Shown here piece after piece: positions 27,614 through 38,560 of a DNA stretch of 64,000 nt. The stretch spans positions 60,954 to 124,953 of the forward strand of contig JAJYYK010000008.1 in the NCBI GenBank assembly GCA_021801025.1. Reading direction: 5' to 3'. Position 1 is the stretch's first letter; each line of letters begins with the position of its first letter. This stretch comes from Pseudomonadota bacterium. GTDB taxonomy: Bacteria; Pseudomonadota; Gammaproteobacteria; Burkholderiales; Sulfuriferulaceae. A program made the translations under genes and the position numbers. Below the pieces are notes generated by a model. That model was not told the DNA's origin. It made no database searches and saw nothing but the letters and a program-made list of their open reading frames with translations.

Positions 27614-28855
27614 ATGAAGATGAGCAATGACGTAAAAAAATCGGGTAATACGGGCAATTTACGCGAAGATGCCTTGTATTATCATGAGTTTCCAACCCCG
27701 GGTAAGTTATCGATCGAAGTGTCAAAATCAGCGGTAACGCAGCGTGATTTGGTGCTGGCTTACAGCCCTGGTGTGGCCGAACCTGTGCGGGAGATTGCAG
27801 CTGATCCTGAAAATGCGTATCGCTACACCATGAAGGGTAATCTGGTCGCGGTGATTTCTAACGGTACGGCGATTTTAGGTCTGGGTAATCTGGGCGCGTT
27901 GGCATCCAAGCCGGTGATGGAAGGTAAGGCATTGTTGTTCAAGAAATTTGCAGGCATTGATGCGATAGATATCGAGGTGTCCAGCGAAGACACCGAGATG
28001 GTGATTAACACTATAGCCAGCATTGCAGTGAGTTTTGGCGGGATTAATCTGGAAGACATTGCAGCGCCCGCGTGTTTTGAAATAGAAACCCGGCTCAAAG
28101 CGATGCTCGATATTCCTGTGTTCCATGATGACCAGCATGGCACAGCGATCATTGTTGCGGCAGGCTTAATCAATGCGCTGAAAATTGCAGGGAAAAAATT
28201 GGCGGATGTGCGGATTGTGCTGGTGGGCGCCGGTGCCGCAGGCACGGCGTCATTGCGCCTGTTGCTGGCACTGGGCGCGGACAAAGCCAAGTTGCTGGTG
28301 GTCGACAGGGTCGGGGTGTTGCATACTGGGATGACGGATTTGCCGCCCCATCATGCGTTTTTTGCGGCGGACACCGAGGCACGTACGCTGGCGGATGCAT
28401 GTGTCGGTGCAGATGTGTTTATCGGCACGTCTGCGCCAAATTTACTCAAGCCCGGGATGTTAGCCAGTATGGCAACAAACCCCGTGGTGTTTGCGATGGC
28501 GAATCCCGATCCTGAAATCACGCCGGAATTGGCCAAAGCCACACGCGATGACGTGATTATCGCAACCGGTCGCTCGGATTATCCGAACCAGGTCAATAAT
28601 GTGCTGTGTTTCCCGTATTTATTCCGTGGCGCGCTGGATGCGCGTGCCAGGGCGATTACGGATGAAATGAAACTGGCGGCAGTACATGCGATTGCCCAAC
28701 TCGCGCATGAACCTGTGCCTGTTGAAGTGCTGCAGGTTTATCACTTGACTGAACTGTCCTTTGGTCGCGAATATATTCTGCCCAAGTTGACTGATCCGCG
28801 TTTGAAAGAGCGGGTGAGTTCGGCGGTTTATCGCGCGGCAAAAGGCAGTCGCTGA
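27614..28855 (+). CDS. Malic enzyme, short form without phosphotransacetylase domain
   Basis: This 413-residue protein is an oxidative malate decarboxylase that makes pyruvate, CO2 and NAD(P)H. It has YSPGVAEPVREI near residue 50, a metal-site stretch PVFHDDQHGTAI near 170, and a Rossmann loop GAGAAGTASL near 200. MaeB-type enzymes carry an extra C-terminal phosphotransacetylase-like domain of over 300 residues that is absent here, so the length fits the stand-alone group. Coenzyme choice is not clear from the sequence. Confidence 0.92.
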   Translation: MKMSNDVKKSGNTGNLREDALYYHEFPTPGKLSIEVSKSAVTQRDLVLAYSPGVAEPVREIAADPENAYRYTMKGNLVAVISNGTAILGLGNLGALASKPVMEGKALLFKKFAGIDAIDIEVSSEDTEMVINTIASIAVSFGGINLEDIAAPACFEIETRLKAMLDIPVFHDDQHGTAIIVAAGLINALKIAGKKLADVRIVLVGAGAAGTASLRLLLALGADKAKLLVVDRVGVLHTGMTDLPPHHAFFAADTEARTLADACVGADVFIGTSAPNLLKPGMLASMATNPVVFAMANPDPEITPELAKATRDDVIIATGRSDYPNQVNNVLCFPYLFRGALDARARAITDEMKLAAVHAIAQLAHEPVPVEVLQVYHLTELSFGREYILPKLTDPRLKERVSSAVYRAAKGSR

Positions 28856-28913
28856 TGTTGGCAGGTTTGCTTTCAACAGGTTGCGATGGTGGGGAAGGCT
28901 TGAAACAGGCTTG

Positions 28914-28990
28914 TGGTGGTGATGGGCGGAGTCGAACCGCCGACCTATGGGTTATGAATCCATCGCTCTAACCATCTGAGCTACATCACC
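28914..28990 (-). tRNA. tRNA-Met (CAU anticodon)
   Basis: On the minus strand a 77-nt cloverleaf folds with a 7-bp acceptor stem GGTGATG/CATCACC, D arm GCTC/GAGC, anticodon loop TTCATAA, T arm GGCGG-TTCGACT-CCGCC, and an encoded CCA. The anticodon is CAU. The acceptor end is fully paired, so it is not the initiator tRNA. Elongator Met is most likely, though a lysidine-modified Ile tRNA cannot be fully excluded. Bases 31 and 39 form an A-C mismatch. Confidence 0.9.
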
Positions 28991-29030
28991 AACATTACTA
29001 CGAAGCCGCGCATTATCCGGCTTTTGTGTC

Positions 29031-29045
29031 GATATTGTCAATATC
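29031..29045. promoter_or_regulatory. 15-bp palindrome upstream of tkt
   Basis: GATATTG-T-CAATATC is an exact palindrome lying about 180 bp before the tkt start and after the tRNA gene. It could be an operator for the sugar-phosphate operon. No regulator is assigned; it lacks a clear CbbR-type T-N11-A pattern beyond chance. Confidence 0.35.
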
Positions 29046-29222
29046 CATGATGCATCGATGACATTAATATGAGGGTGTGCTTGCCGAAATGGCGCCGCTC
29101 AGCGATAATTATACATTTACGTCGTCATTTGGCGTGGTATCGCCATAGCGTTGTTGCGTGGTGTTGGTGGGACCACGGTCTGTGGCAGCAAAAACTTTTT
29201 TATACTTCCAAGGAAATTGAGT

Positions 29223-31208
29223 ATGGCAACTCGTAAAGATCTCGCGAATGCGATCCGTGCGCTGGCAATGGATGCGGTGGAGCAGGCCAAATCCGGCCAC
29301 CCCGGCGCCCCCATGGGGATGGCTGAAATCGCTGAAGTGCTGTGGAATCACCATATGCGGCACAATCCTTCTAACCCCAAGTGGGTGGACCGTGATCGTT
29401 TCGTGCTGTCCAACGGACATGGTTCCATGCTGATTTATGCCTTGTTACATTTGACAGGCTACAATTTGCCGATAGAAGAAATCAAACGCTTCCGCCAGTT
29501 GCATTCCAAAACGCCCGGACACCCGGAGTATGGCTATACTGATGGCGTGGAAACCACCACAGGCCCGCTGGGCCAGGGCGTGACCAATGCAGTCGGCATG
29601 GCAATGACCGAGAAATTGCTGGCAGCGGAATTTAATCGTCCCGGCCACGATATCGTTGATCATTACACTTATGTGTTCCTCGGTGATGGCTGTCTGATGG
29701 AAGGCATTTCTCACGAAGCCTGTGCGCTGGCGGGGACTTGGGGCTTGGGTAAACTGGTTGCGTTCTGGGATGACAACGGTATTTCTATCGATGGTCATGT
29801 TGAGGGGTGGTTTACCGATAACACGCCCATGCGTTTTGAGGCTTATGGCTGGCATGTGATCGCTGATGTAGATGGACATAACCCTGTGGCTGTGGATGCT
29901 GCACTGAAGGCCGCCAAGGCTGTGACAGACAAGCCCAGTCTGATTTGTTGCAAAACCGTTATTGGCAAGGGCTCTCCAAATAAAGAGGGTACCCATGACG
30001 TGCATGGCGCGGCTTTGGGCGCGGCTGAAATCGCTGCGACACGCGAAAATATTGGCTGGCATCACCCTTCGTTTGAAATTCCGGCTGATGTTTACGCGGG
30101 TTGGGATGGTCGCATTAAAGGGGCAGGGCTGGAAAGTCTGTGGAATATTAAATTCTCTGCTTACGCCGAAGCATATCCTGATGAAGCGGCTGAATTCACC
30201 CGTCGTATGGCGGGCGAATTGCCAGCAAACTGGGATGCTTTTCTTGCACAGGCCATTGCCGCCATCAACGCCAAAGGTGAAACCGTGGCGACGCGTAAGG
30301 CCTCCCAAATTGCAATTAACGCATTGGCACCGGCTTTGCCTGAATTTCTGGGCGGTTCTGCTGATTTGACCGGTTCTAACCTGACCAATTGGACCGGTTG
30401 TCATCAAATTCGCGGTCATTCTGTTGGCAATTACATTTCTTATGGCGTGCGGGAATTCGGCATGTCAGCCATTATGAACGGCATGGCGCTGCATGGTGGT
30501 GTATTGCCTTTTGGCGGTACTTTCCTGATGTTCTCGGAATATGCACGCAATGCTTTGCGCATGGCCGCGCTGATGCGCCAACGCGTTCTTTTTGTGTTTA
30601 CCCACGATTCGATCGGCTTGGGCGAAGATGGTCCTACTCATCAACCTGTTGAGCAAACCTCAACCTTGCGCATGATTCCTAACATGGATGTGTGGCGCCC
30701 TTGTGACACAGTTGAAACCATTGTGGCTTGGGGTGAGGGCGTTGGCCGCATGAATGGCCCTACCTGCTTTATTTTGAGCCGGCAAAATTTGCCCTTTGTG
30801 TCACGCACTGATGAACAAATTAAAAACATCACTCGTGGTGCCTATGTCTTGAAAGACATGGAAAATTTCCGGGCAATTATTATTTCAACCGGTTCAGAAA
30901 TCGAATTGGCATTGAAGGCCCATGCTGCTCTGGCTGAACAAGGCATCGCTACCCGCGTTGTGTCTATGCCCTCCAACAATGTTTTTGACCGTCAGGATGC
31001 GGCTTATCGAGTCAGCGTATTGCCTAAAGGCATTGTTCGCGTTGCGGTTGAAGCCGGCGTGACCGATTTTTGGCGCAAATACGTGGGGTTGGAAGGCGCA
31101 GTAGTCGGTATGGATACTTTTGGCGAATCGGCCCCGGCCAGCGATCTTTACAAACATTTTGGCATCACAACCGAAAACGTAGTCAACGCTGTCAAGAGCG
31201 TGCTGTAA
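29223..31208 (+). CDS. tkt: Transketolase
   Basis: This thiamine-diphosphate enzyme of 661 residues moves two-carbon units between sugar phosphates in the Calvin and pentose phosphate pathways. It has [12 protein letters not shown] near residue 27, the thiamine-binding stretch [18 protein letters not shown] near 155, and the pyrimidine-domain [17 protein letters not shown] near 455. ATG 29223 follows CCAAGGAAATTGAGT. It opens the operon tkt-gap-pgk-pyk-fba. Confidence 0.96.
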   Translation: MATRKDLANAIRALAMDAVEQAKSGHPGAPMGMAEIAEVLWNHHMRHNPSNPKWVDRDRFVLSNGHGSMLIYALLHLTGYNLPIEEIKRFRQLHSKTPGHPEYGYTDGVETTTGPLGQGVTNAVGMAMTEKLLAAEFNRPGHDIVDHYTYVFLGDGCLMEGISHEACALAGTWGLGKLVAFWDDNGISIDGHVEGWFTDNTPMRFEAYGWHVIADVDGHNPVAVDAALKAAKAVTDKPSLICCKTVIGKGSPNKEGTHDVHGAALGAAEIAATRENIGWHHPSFEIPADVYAGWDGRIKGAGLESLWNIKFSAYAEAYPDEAAEFTRRMAGELPANWDAFLAQAIAAINAKGETVATRKASQIAINALAPALPEFLGGSADLTGSNLTNWTGCHQIRGHSVGNYISYGVREFGMSAIMNGMALHGGVLPFGGTFLMFSEYARNALRMAALMRQRVLFVFTHDSIGLGEDGPTHQPVEQTSTLRMIPNMDVWRPCDTVETIVAWGEGVGRMNGPTCFILSRQNLPFVSRTDEQIKNITRGAYVLKDMENFRAIIISTGSEIELALKAHAALAEQGIATRVVSMPSNNVFDRQDAAYRVSVLPKGIVRVAVEAGVTDFWRKYVGLEGAVVGMDTFGESAPASDLYKHFGITTENVVNAVKSVL

Positions 31209-31219
31209 ATCTTGTCAGT

Positions 31220-31255
31220 CGTAGCCATGTGCGCACGGATGGTGCGCGGGCTACG
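31220..31255 (+). terminator. Hairpin between tkt and gap, possible partial terminator
   Basis: CGTAGCC and GGCTACG enclose an inner stem GCGCAC/GTGCGC. A T-rich run (ATTTTTTAATTTT) starts about 10 nt after the stem, so it is not a textbook terminator. It may lower readthrough or protect the tkt mRNA end. Confidence 0.5.
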
Positions 31256-31273
31256 GCTTGCCCCATTTTTTAA

Positions 31274-32293
<1,020 letters not shown>

Positions 32294-32351
32294 AAGTCAG
32301 ATTGCCGCGCTCTCACAGGGGAATCTGCTTGTGCAGGGCGCGGTTGTCGTG

Positions 32352-32387
32352 ACTATTCAGGATTGAATTGTTTTAATCCTGAATAGT
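32352..32387 (+). other. Perfect 13-bp stem-loop between gap and pgk
   Basis: The arms ACTATTCAGGATT and AATCCTGAATAGT are exact and enclose a 10-nt loop. There is no T run after it, and the pgk ribosome site TTGGAGAA follows about 10 nt later, so it is not a simple terminator. It could be an mRNA-stability or processing element setting gap against pgk levels, as described for gap-pgk in other bacteria (inference). Confidence 0.65.
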
Positions 32388-32407
32388 TACCTGCATTGGA
32401 GAAATGA

Positions 32408-33589
32408 ATGTCTGTCATCCGCATTACCGATCTCGACCTGAAGGGAAAACGAGTTTTTATTCGTGCTGATATGAATGTACCCGTCAGCGAGGGTAAAGTC
32501 ACTTCTGATGCCCGGATCACCGCTTCTTTGCGTACGATTGAGTACTGCTTGAAAGCGGGCGCAAAAGTGATGGTGACCTCACACCTTGGTCGACCAACAG
32601 AGGGTGAATACTCGGTCGAAAATTCACTCCAACCCATTGCCGACGTGCTTGGAAAAAAACTCAACCGTCCAGTGCGCCTGATCAAAGATTGGGTCAATGG
32701 CGGTTTTGATGTGGCTGATGGCGAAGTGGTGTTGTTGGAAAATGTACGTTTTAATGTCGGTGAAAAGAAAAATCTTGATGCCACAGCAAAGCAATATGCG
32801 GCTTTGTGCGATGTGTTCGTGATGGATGCCTTTGGCACCGCACACCGCGCAGAAGCTTCCACCTATGGCGTGGCAAAATTTGCCCCAATTGCTGCGGCCG
32901 GGTTATTGTTGACTGAAGAATTGGACGCGCTCACCCGCGCTCTGAAAGACCCTGCCCGTCCTATGGTGGCTATTGTTGGGGGCTCGAAGGTCTCCACCAA
33001 ATTAACCGTGCTGGAAGCTTTGGCAGAAAAAGTGGATCAATTGGTGGTGGGTGGCGGTATTGCCAATACCTTTATTCGTGCCACAGGCAGGTCTGTGGGA
33101 AAATCACTGTGTGAGGATGATTTGTTGCCTGTAGCGCAGGCATTGATGGTTAAAATGAATGCGCGTAATGCCAGTATTCCTATTGCCACTGATGTGGTGT
33201 GTGGCAAGCGTTTTGATGCCAATGAGCCTGCGGTATTGAAATCTGCGGATGACGTTGAAGCCGATGACATGATCTTTGACATTGGCCCACAATCCGCGCA
33301 AGTATTGGCTGATATTATTATGAAAGCCGGTACTGTGGTATGGAATGGACCAGTGGGCGTTTTTGAATTTGATCAGTTTGGAGAGGGCACAAAAACCATT
33401 GCTCACGCGATTGCTCACACCAAGGCATTTACTTTGGCAGGGGGAGGCGACACCATCGCGGCCATACAAAAATATGGTATTTATGACAAAATTTCCTATA
33501 TTTCAACAGCAGGTGGTGCTTTCCTTGAGTTTTTGGAAGGTAAAAAACTGCCCGCAGTCGAGATTTTGGAACAACGCGCCGTAAAATAA
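32408..33589 (+). CDS. pgk: Phosphoglycerate kinase
   Basis: This 393-residue kinase transfers phosphate between 1,3-bisphosphoglycerate and ADP. It has the RADMNVP motif near residue 20, SHLGRPTEG near 60, and the nucleotide-site GGGDTIAA near 350. The gene has its own good ribosome site (TTGGAG). It is the third gene of the operon. Confidence 0.96.
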   Translation: MSVIRITDLDLKGKRVFIRADMNVPVSEGKVTSDARITASLRTIEYCLKAGAKVMVTSHLGRPTEGEYSVENSLQPIADVLGKKLNRPVRLIKDWVNGGFDVADGEVVLLENVRFNVGEKKNLDATAKQYAALCDVFVMDAFGTAHRAEASTYGVAKFAPIAAAGLLLTEELDALTRALKDPARPMVAIVGGSKVSTKLTVLEALAEKVDQLVVGGGIANTFIRATGRSVGKSLCEDDLLPVAQALMVKMNARNASIPIATDVVCGKRFDANEPAVLKSADDVEADDMIFDIGPQSAQVLADIIMKAGTVVWNGPVGVFEFDQFGEGTKTIAHAIAHTKAFTLAGGGDTIAAIQKYGIYDKISYISTAGGAFLEFLEGKKLPAVEILEQRAVK

Positions 33590-33603
33590 ATAACAGGGAT
33601 ACC

Positions 33604-33618
33604 GGGGGATATTCCCCC
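33604..33618 (+). other. Small GC hairpin between pgk and pyk
   Basis: GGGGGA-TAT-TCCCCC forms a 6-bp stem in the 54-bp gap, followed by CTCTTAG with no T run. It is the third hairpin between genes of this operon. Confidence 0.45.
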
Positions 33619-33643
33619 TCTTAGACTGACTCAGGTTAATAAT

Positions 33644-35089
33644 ATGATACGTAGAACAAAGATTGTTGCCACACTCGGTCCCGCTTCTTCTGATGCGAAA
33701 ACACTGGATAAAATGATGGAAGCCGGGGTAGATGTTGTTCGTTTGAATTTTTCGCACGGTGTAGCGCAAGACCATATTGATCGTGCTGAACTGGTGCGTT
33801 CTCTGGCACGGGCAAGAGGTCGGGCCATCGGTGTGCTGGCAGATTTGCAAGGCCCAAAAATCCGCGTGGGGAAGTTCGCTGACGGAAAAATAGTTTTAGC
33901 ACCCGGTGACGCATTCATTCTGGATGCGAATTGTGCCTTGGGTAACCAGGAACGGGTGGGTTTGGATTACAAAGAGTTGCCTAATGATTTGGAGCGCGGT
34001 GCGACTTTGTTGCTGGATGACGGGCGTATTGAAATGTGGGTGGAAGATGTGGTCGGTGCTGAAATTTTCTGCCGCGTGGTACAGGGTGGGGTCTTGTCGA
34101 ACAATAAGGGTATCAACCGTAAAGGTGGCGGGTTGTCTGCGGATGCCTTGACCGATAAAGATAAAGAGGATTTGAAAACTGCAGCGGCTTTGCAAGCAGA
34201 TTATATTGCCATTTCATTTCCGCGTTCTGCCGATGACATGAATTATGCCCGAAAATTGTTGCGCGAAGCCGGTGGTAATGGCATGTTGGTAGCAAAAATT
34301 GAACGGGCTGAAGCCATTGTTGCGCTGGAAGAAGTGGTGATGGCTTCCGATGCAGTGATGGTGGCACGCGGTGACCTGGGCGTGGAAGTTGGTGATGCGG
34401 CGGTGCCAGCATTGCAAAAGAAAATTATTCGTATGGCGCATAAACACAACAAACCGGTCATCACCGCGACACAGATGATGGAGTCCATGATACAAAGTCC
34501 CATTCCCACGCGTGCCGAGGTTTCGGATGTGGCAAATGCAGTGCTGGATGGTACGGATGCCGTGATGTTGTCGGCAGAAACTGCAGCGGGTAGTTATCCG
34601 GTTGAGGCCATAGCAGCCATGCACAGGGTTTGCCTGGAAGCAGAGAAGGATCGTGAACAGGAGTTTCAAAGTAAACGTTTAGAAAGTCATGTTGAAAAAG
34701 TCGATGAATCTATTGCGTTGGCGGCTATTTTTACCGCGACGCATTTGGACAATGTACGTGCGATTGCTGCCTTGACGCAATCTGGTTCTACCTGCTTGTG
34801 GATGTCCCGGATGAGCACTGCAGTGCCGATTTACGCGTTAACGTCAGAAGTGGCGACTCGCCGTAAAGTGACGCTCTATCGCGGCGTTTATCCTGTTAAC
34901 TTTCAGCAGGACACCAATGACCGCGAAGCGCTGTTGATTGCTGCGGAAGAAGAATTGCGTCGTCGCGGCGCTGTGCGTGAAGGCGATCTGATTGTGTTGA
35001 CCATTGGTGAACCCATCGGGCAGTCTGGTGGCACTAACACGATGAAAATAGTTAAAGTGGGCGCCTATAAAAAACAGACCACTCACTAA
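33644..35089 (+). CDS. pyk: Pyruvate kinase
   Basis: This 481-residue enzyme makes pyruvate and ATP from phosphoenolpyruvate. It begins MIRRTKIVATLGP, has the substrate and metal stretch NFSHG near residue 36, the catalytic MLVAKIERAEAI near 215, and a MARGDLGVEV stretch near 240. It is inserted in the operon between pgk and fba, which is common in Betaproteobacteria. Confidence 0.96.
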   Translation: MIRRTKIVATLGPASSDAKTLDKMMEAGVDVVRLNFSHGVAQDHIDRAELVRSLARARGRAIGVLADLQGPKIRVGKFADGKIVLAPGDAFILDANCALGNQERVGLDYKELPNDLERGATLLLDDGRIEMWVEDVVGAEIFCRVVQGGVLSNNKGINRKGGGLSADALTDKDKEDLKTAAALQADYIAISFPRSADDMNYARKLLREAGGNGMLVAKIERAEAIVALEEVVMASDAVMVARGDLGVEVGDAAVPALQKKIIRMAHKHNKPVITATQMMESMIQSPIPTRAEVSDVANAVLDGTDAVMLSAETAAGSYPVEAIAAMHRVCLEAEKDREQEFQSKRLESHVEKVDESIALAAIFTATHLDNVRAIAALTQSGSTCLWMSRMSTAVPIYALTSEVATRRKVTLYRGVYPVNFQQDTNDREALLIAAEEELRRRGAVREGDLIVLTIGEPIGQSGGTNTMKIVKVGAYKKQTTH

Positions 35090-35128
35090 TTCCGTCTATC
35101 TATATCTAATTTTATTAAGGAGAACTAC

Positions 35129-36193
35129 ATGGCACTCGTCTCATTGCGCCAACTTTTGGATCATGCAGCAGAACATCAGTACGGTCTGCCCGCATTCAAT
35201 GTGAACAACCTGGAACAGGTACATGCGATTATGCAGGCTGCGGATGCCTGTGGTAGCCCTGTGATTATGCAAGCATCTGCTGGCGCACGCAAATATGCGG
35301 GTGGCAGTTTCTTGCGGCATCTGATTACTGCCGCTGTGGAAGCTTATCCACATATTCCTGTTGTGATGCACCAGGACCATGGAGCAAGCATGCCTGTGTG
35401 CGTGCGTTCGATTGCCGATGGTTATTCATCGGTCATGATGGACGGTTCGCTAAAAGAAGATGGGAAAACCCCCGCCAGTTACGAATATAATGTGGACATT
35501 ACCCGTCGCGTGGTTGAAATTGCTCATGCTGTGGGTGTTTCGGTGGAAGGTGAGCTGGGTTGCCTGGGTTCATTGGAAACCGGCTTGGCTGGCGAAGAAG
35601 ATGGCGTTGGAGCAGAAGGTACCCTTGATCATTCCCAGTTGTTGACCGACCCGGAAGAAGCCGCTGATTTTGTGAAAAAAACGGGTGTTGATGCTTTGGC
35701 GATTGCGATCGGAACTTCTCACGGCGCATACAAATTTACTCGTCCGCCTACGGGTGAAATTTTGGCCATCAGTCGCATCAAAGAAATTCATGCGCGTATT
35801 CCCAATACTCATTTGGTGATGCATGGCTCTTCTTCAGTGCCACAAGAATGGCTTAAAATTATCAATGAGTTCGGTGGTGATATGGGCGAAACTTATGGTG
35901 TGCCAGTGGAAGAAATTGTTGAAGGTATCAAACATGGCGTGCGTAAAGTGAACATTGATACCGATCTGCGTATGGCTTCTACGGGTGCGGTGCGTAAATT
36001 TCTGGCAGAACACCGCTCAGAATTTGACCCGCGTAAATTCCTGATTGCCTCAACGAAAGCCATGCAGGAAATTTGCAGATTGCGTTACGAGGCTTTCGGC
36101 TCGGCCGGTCAGGCAGCAAAAATTAAACCTGTTGATCTCGAAAAAATGGCCAGTAAATATGTCAAGGGTGAATTGAACGCTGTGGTAAAGTAA
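35129..36193 (+). CDS. fba: Fructose-bisphosphate aldolase, class II
   Basis: This 354-residue zinc aldolase makes or cleaves fructose 1,6-bisphosphate. Zn ligands are visible as MHQDHGAS near residue 82 and in [11 protein letters not shown] near 233, with GTSHGAYKF near 200. The length and motif set match the Calvin-cycle subtype. The ribosome site AAGGAG is strong. It is the last gene of the operon; a 21-bp hairpin terminator follows. Confidence 0.96.
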   Translation: MALVSLRQLLDHAAEHQYGLPAFNVNNLEQVHAIMQAADACGSPVIMQASAGARKYAGGSFLRHLITAAVEAYPHIPVVMHQDHGASMPVCVRSIADGYSSVMMDGSLKEDGKTPASYEYNVDITRRVVEIAHAVGVSVEGELGCLGSLETGLAGEEDGVGAEGTLDHSQLLTDPEEAADFVKKTGVDALAIAIGTSHGAYKFTRPPTGEILAISRIKEIHARIPNTHLVMHGSSSVPQEWLKIINEFGGDMGETYGVPVEEIVEGIKHGVRKVNIDTDLRMASTGAVRKFLAEHRSEFDPRKFLIASTKAMQEICRLRYEAFGSAGQAAKIKPVDLEKMASKYVKGELNAVVK

Positions 36194-36275
36194 ACGCCAA
36201 AACAGACTGTTGCATGTATATTTGTCCTGTTGGACAGTTATATTGTGCGAGGGTCTTGTAAGAGGTGATTGCTTG

Positions 36276-36321
36276 CACGGACGTAAAAATGGCAGCTCAG
36301 GCTGCCATTTTTACGTCCGTG
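36276..36321. terminator. Bidirectional terminator with exact 21-bp arms
   Basis: The arms run from CACGGACGTA... to ...GGCAGC, with a TCAG loop and an exact complement. A5 and T5 runs lie inside the stem. It sits between the convergent ends of fba and corC and can serve both. Confidence 0.85.
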
Positions 36322-36346
36322 TCTTGTGTTCAGTGAATGTCTGGAT

Positions 36347-37168
36347 TTAAGCCTGTTTTTCCACTAATAATGTATGTACCCGTCGGCTGTCTGCACGCAA
36401 AACTTCAAACCGTAAGCCCGCAAATGCAATGAATTCACCACGTTTTGGCATGTGACCAAAATGGTTGAGTACCAAACCACCGATGGTATCGAATTCGTCA
36501 TCCGCGAAGGTTGTACCAAAGGATGCATTAAAATCTTCGATTTCAGTGAGGGCTTTGACACGATAACGCCCGCCTTTGTCCTGAATGATATTGTCTTCGG
36601 TTTCGTCGAAATCATATTCGTCTTCGATATCACCTACGATTTGCTCCAATACATCTTCGATAGTGACTAATCCGGATACCCCACCATATTCATCCACCAC
36701 AATCGCCATGTGATTACGGCTGGCGCGGAACTCTTTCAAGAGCACATTTAATCTTTTCGACTCGGGAATAAATACTGCCGGGCGCAGCATTTCCCGCAGA
36801 TGGAATCCGCTGTTGGCATAATATTGCAATAAATCTTTGGCCAATAAAATACCAATGACATCATCTTTGTTTTTATCAATGACAGGGAATCTTGAGTGTG
36901 CGGTTTCAATGATGACAGGAATGATTTCGTCGACGGTATCGTTGATGTCAATCATATCCATTTGGGCGCGTGGGATCATGATGCTGCGCACCTGGCGCTC
37001 AGAAACATCCAGTACACCCTCTATCATCGCCAGAGCCTCTGCATCAAGCAGGTTGTGCTGGAATGCGCCCTGTAGAATATCCAGCAATTCATCCTTGGTT
37101 TCTGGTTCAGGACTTAACCATGTGCCTAAACGTTCAAACCAGTTCGGTTTGGGGGGTTCATCGATCAT
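36347..37168 (-). CDS. corC: CorC-type CBS-domain protein
   Basis: This 273-residue cytosolic protein has two CBS domains (about residues 55-190; RSIMIPRAQMDMID and DKNKDDVIGILLAKDLLQYY) and a C-terminal CorC/HlyC domain. It lacks the N-terminal membrane DUF21 part found in larger relatives. CorC is linked to Mg/Co efflux and, in some species, to envelope lipid scrambling. It overlaps ybeY by 4 bp in the ybeY-corC order common in proteobacteria. Confidence 0.9.
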   Translation of the reverse strand: MIDEPPKPNWFERLGTWLSPEPETKDELLDILQGAFQHNLLDAEALAMIEGVLDVSERQVRSIMIPRAQMDMIDINDTVDEIIPVIIETAHSRFPVIDKNKDDVIGILLAKDLLQYYANSGFHLREMLRPAVFIPESKRLNVLLKEFRASRNHMAIVVDEYGGVSGLVTIEDVLEQIVGDIEDEYDFDETEDNIIQDKGGRYRVKALTEIEDFNASFGTTFADDEFDTIGGLVLNHFGHMPKRGEFIAFAGLRFEVLRADSRRVHTLLVEKQA

Positions 37169-37617
37169 GACAGCGGCTCCATTTCTGAATACGGATTGGC
37201 AAAACCCAAACCGGTCATGATTTCTATTTCTCGCGCTTCCATACGTGCTGCGTCCTCATTCTGTTCGTGATCATAACCATGTAAGTGCAATACGCCATGC
37301 ACAATTAAATGCATGTAATGTGCCTGTAAAGTCTTGTGCTGCTCCCGGGCTTCGCGCGTGACCACTGCAGCACACAGCACCAGATCGCCGCTGACCATGG
37401 GCGCATCAGTATAGGGGAACGATAACACATTTGTAGCATGATTTTGATGACGGAACGTTTCATTTAATTCCAGTCCTTCAGCTTCACCCACAATGCGTAT
37501 GGTAATTACTGCCGCACACTCCTGCGCTGCGCGCACCGCCCGCATTATTTGTGGCCGCAATGGCGCGCCGGGTGCGCGCACTGCTCGCTGCACTGACAAA
37601 TTTAATGGCAATCCCAT
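37165..37617 (-). CDS. ybeY: Endoribonuclease YbeY
   Basis: The product is a 150-residue zinc endoribonuclease for 16S rRNA 3'-end maturation and ribosome quality control. The metal site HGVLHLHGYDHEQ is near residue 112-124. The frame is open 49 codons upstream of MGLPLNLSVQ, but that stretch overlaps phoH, so 37617 is taken as start (1 bp from the phoH stop). It is part of miaB-phoH-ybeY-corC. Confidence 0.93.
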   Translation of the reverse strand: MGLPLNLSVQRAVRAPGAPLRPQIMRAVRAAQECAAVITIRIVGEAEGLELNETFRHQNHATNVLSFPYTDAPMVSGDLVLCAAVVTREAREQHKTLQAHYMHLIVHGVLHLHGYDHEQNEDAARMEAREIEIMTGLGFANPYSEMEPLS

Positions 37618-37618
37618 G

Positions 37619-38560
37619 TTAGTTGGCTTTTTCCTGATCTCGTTGTTCATACGCATGGACAATTCTCGCCACCAATGGGTGACGCATGACATCTTCTTTT
37701 TGAAACCAGCTGAATGCAATGCCGCGTACATCGCGCAGTACTTCGCTGGCATCCAGTAAGCCATTTTTAATGCCTTTGGCCAAGTCCACTTGCGTCATGT
37801 CGCCTGTGATGACCGCCCGTGAGCCAAAGCCGATTCGGGTTAAAAACATTTTCATCTGCTCGGATGTGGTGTTTTGCGCTTCATCCAGAATGATAAATGC
37901 CTGGTTCAGCGTTCGCCCACGCATATATGCCAGTGGGGCGATCTCAATGATGCCACTTTCAAATAAACGCGCCATTTTTTCTGCACCCATCAGATCATAC
38001 AGCGCATCGTAAAGAGGGCGCAAATACGGATCAATTTTTTGTGCCAAGTCTCCAGGTAAAAAACCTAACCGTTCACCCGCTTCCACTGCGGGGCGAGTAA
38101 GAATCAGACGTTTCACAACATCCCGTTCTAAAGCATCCACTGCGCTGGCTACGGCTAAATAAGTTTTCCCTGTGCCGGCAGGGCCAATGCCAAAGGTAAT
38201 GTCGTGAGACTGTATCTGGGTGAGATAAGTGTTTTGACGCGGTGTACGACCACGTAAATCACTGCGCCGTGTGTGCAATATCACGGCGGCATCATCATTT
38301 TCAGGGTAGGCGATGTCAACCAGTGCAAGTTGAATATCTTCCACACTAATGGGCTTGTGTTCTGCTTGCTGATAAAAACGTTTCAATAAGGTAATGGTTT
38401 GTCGCATGGCAGTTTGAGTGCCATCAACTTTAAAATGCTCACTGTGTCGTGTGATGGTCACATTGAGCGCATTGGCAAGTTGATGCAGGTTTTCTTCAAG
38501 TACCCCGCATAAATTAGCCAGCCGATGATTGTCAACTGGAGACAAGGTAAGGTGCATCAC
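37619..38560 (-). CDS. phoH: PhoH-like ATPase (YbeZ)
   Basis: This 313-residue P-loop protein has Walker [12 protein letters not shown] near residue 132 and Walker [10 protein letters not shown] near 222. An N-terminal KH-like segment precedes the ATPase part. PhoH/YbeZ works next to YbeY in RNA metabolism, and the two are adjacent here as usual. It overlaps miaB by 4 bp. Confidence 0.93.
   Translation of the reverse strand: MMHLTLSPVDNHRLANLCGVLEENLHQLANALNVTITRHSEHFKVDGTQTAMRQTITLLKRFYQQAEHKPISVEDIQLALVDIAYPENDDAAVILHTRRSDLRGRTPRQNTYLTQIQSHDITFGIGPAGTGKTYLAVASAVDALERDVVKRLILTRPAVEAGERLGFLPGDLAQKIDPYLRPLYDALYDLMGAEKMARLFESGIIEIAPLAYMRGRTLNQAFIILDEAQNTTSEQMKMFLTRIGFGSRAVITGDMTQVDLAKGIKNGLLDASEVLRDVRGIAFSWFQKEDVMRHPLVARIVHAYEQRDQEKAN

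Noticed and set aside
29445..30419. Minus-strand frame of 324 codons opposite tkt
   Set aside because: It is a shadow of transketolase; no ribosome site and no recognisable motif.
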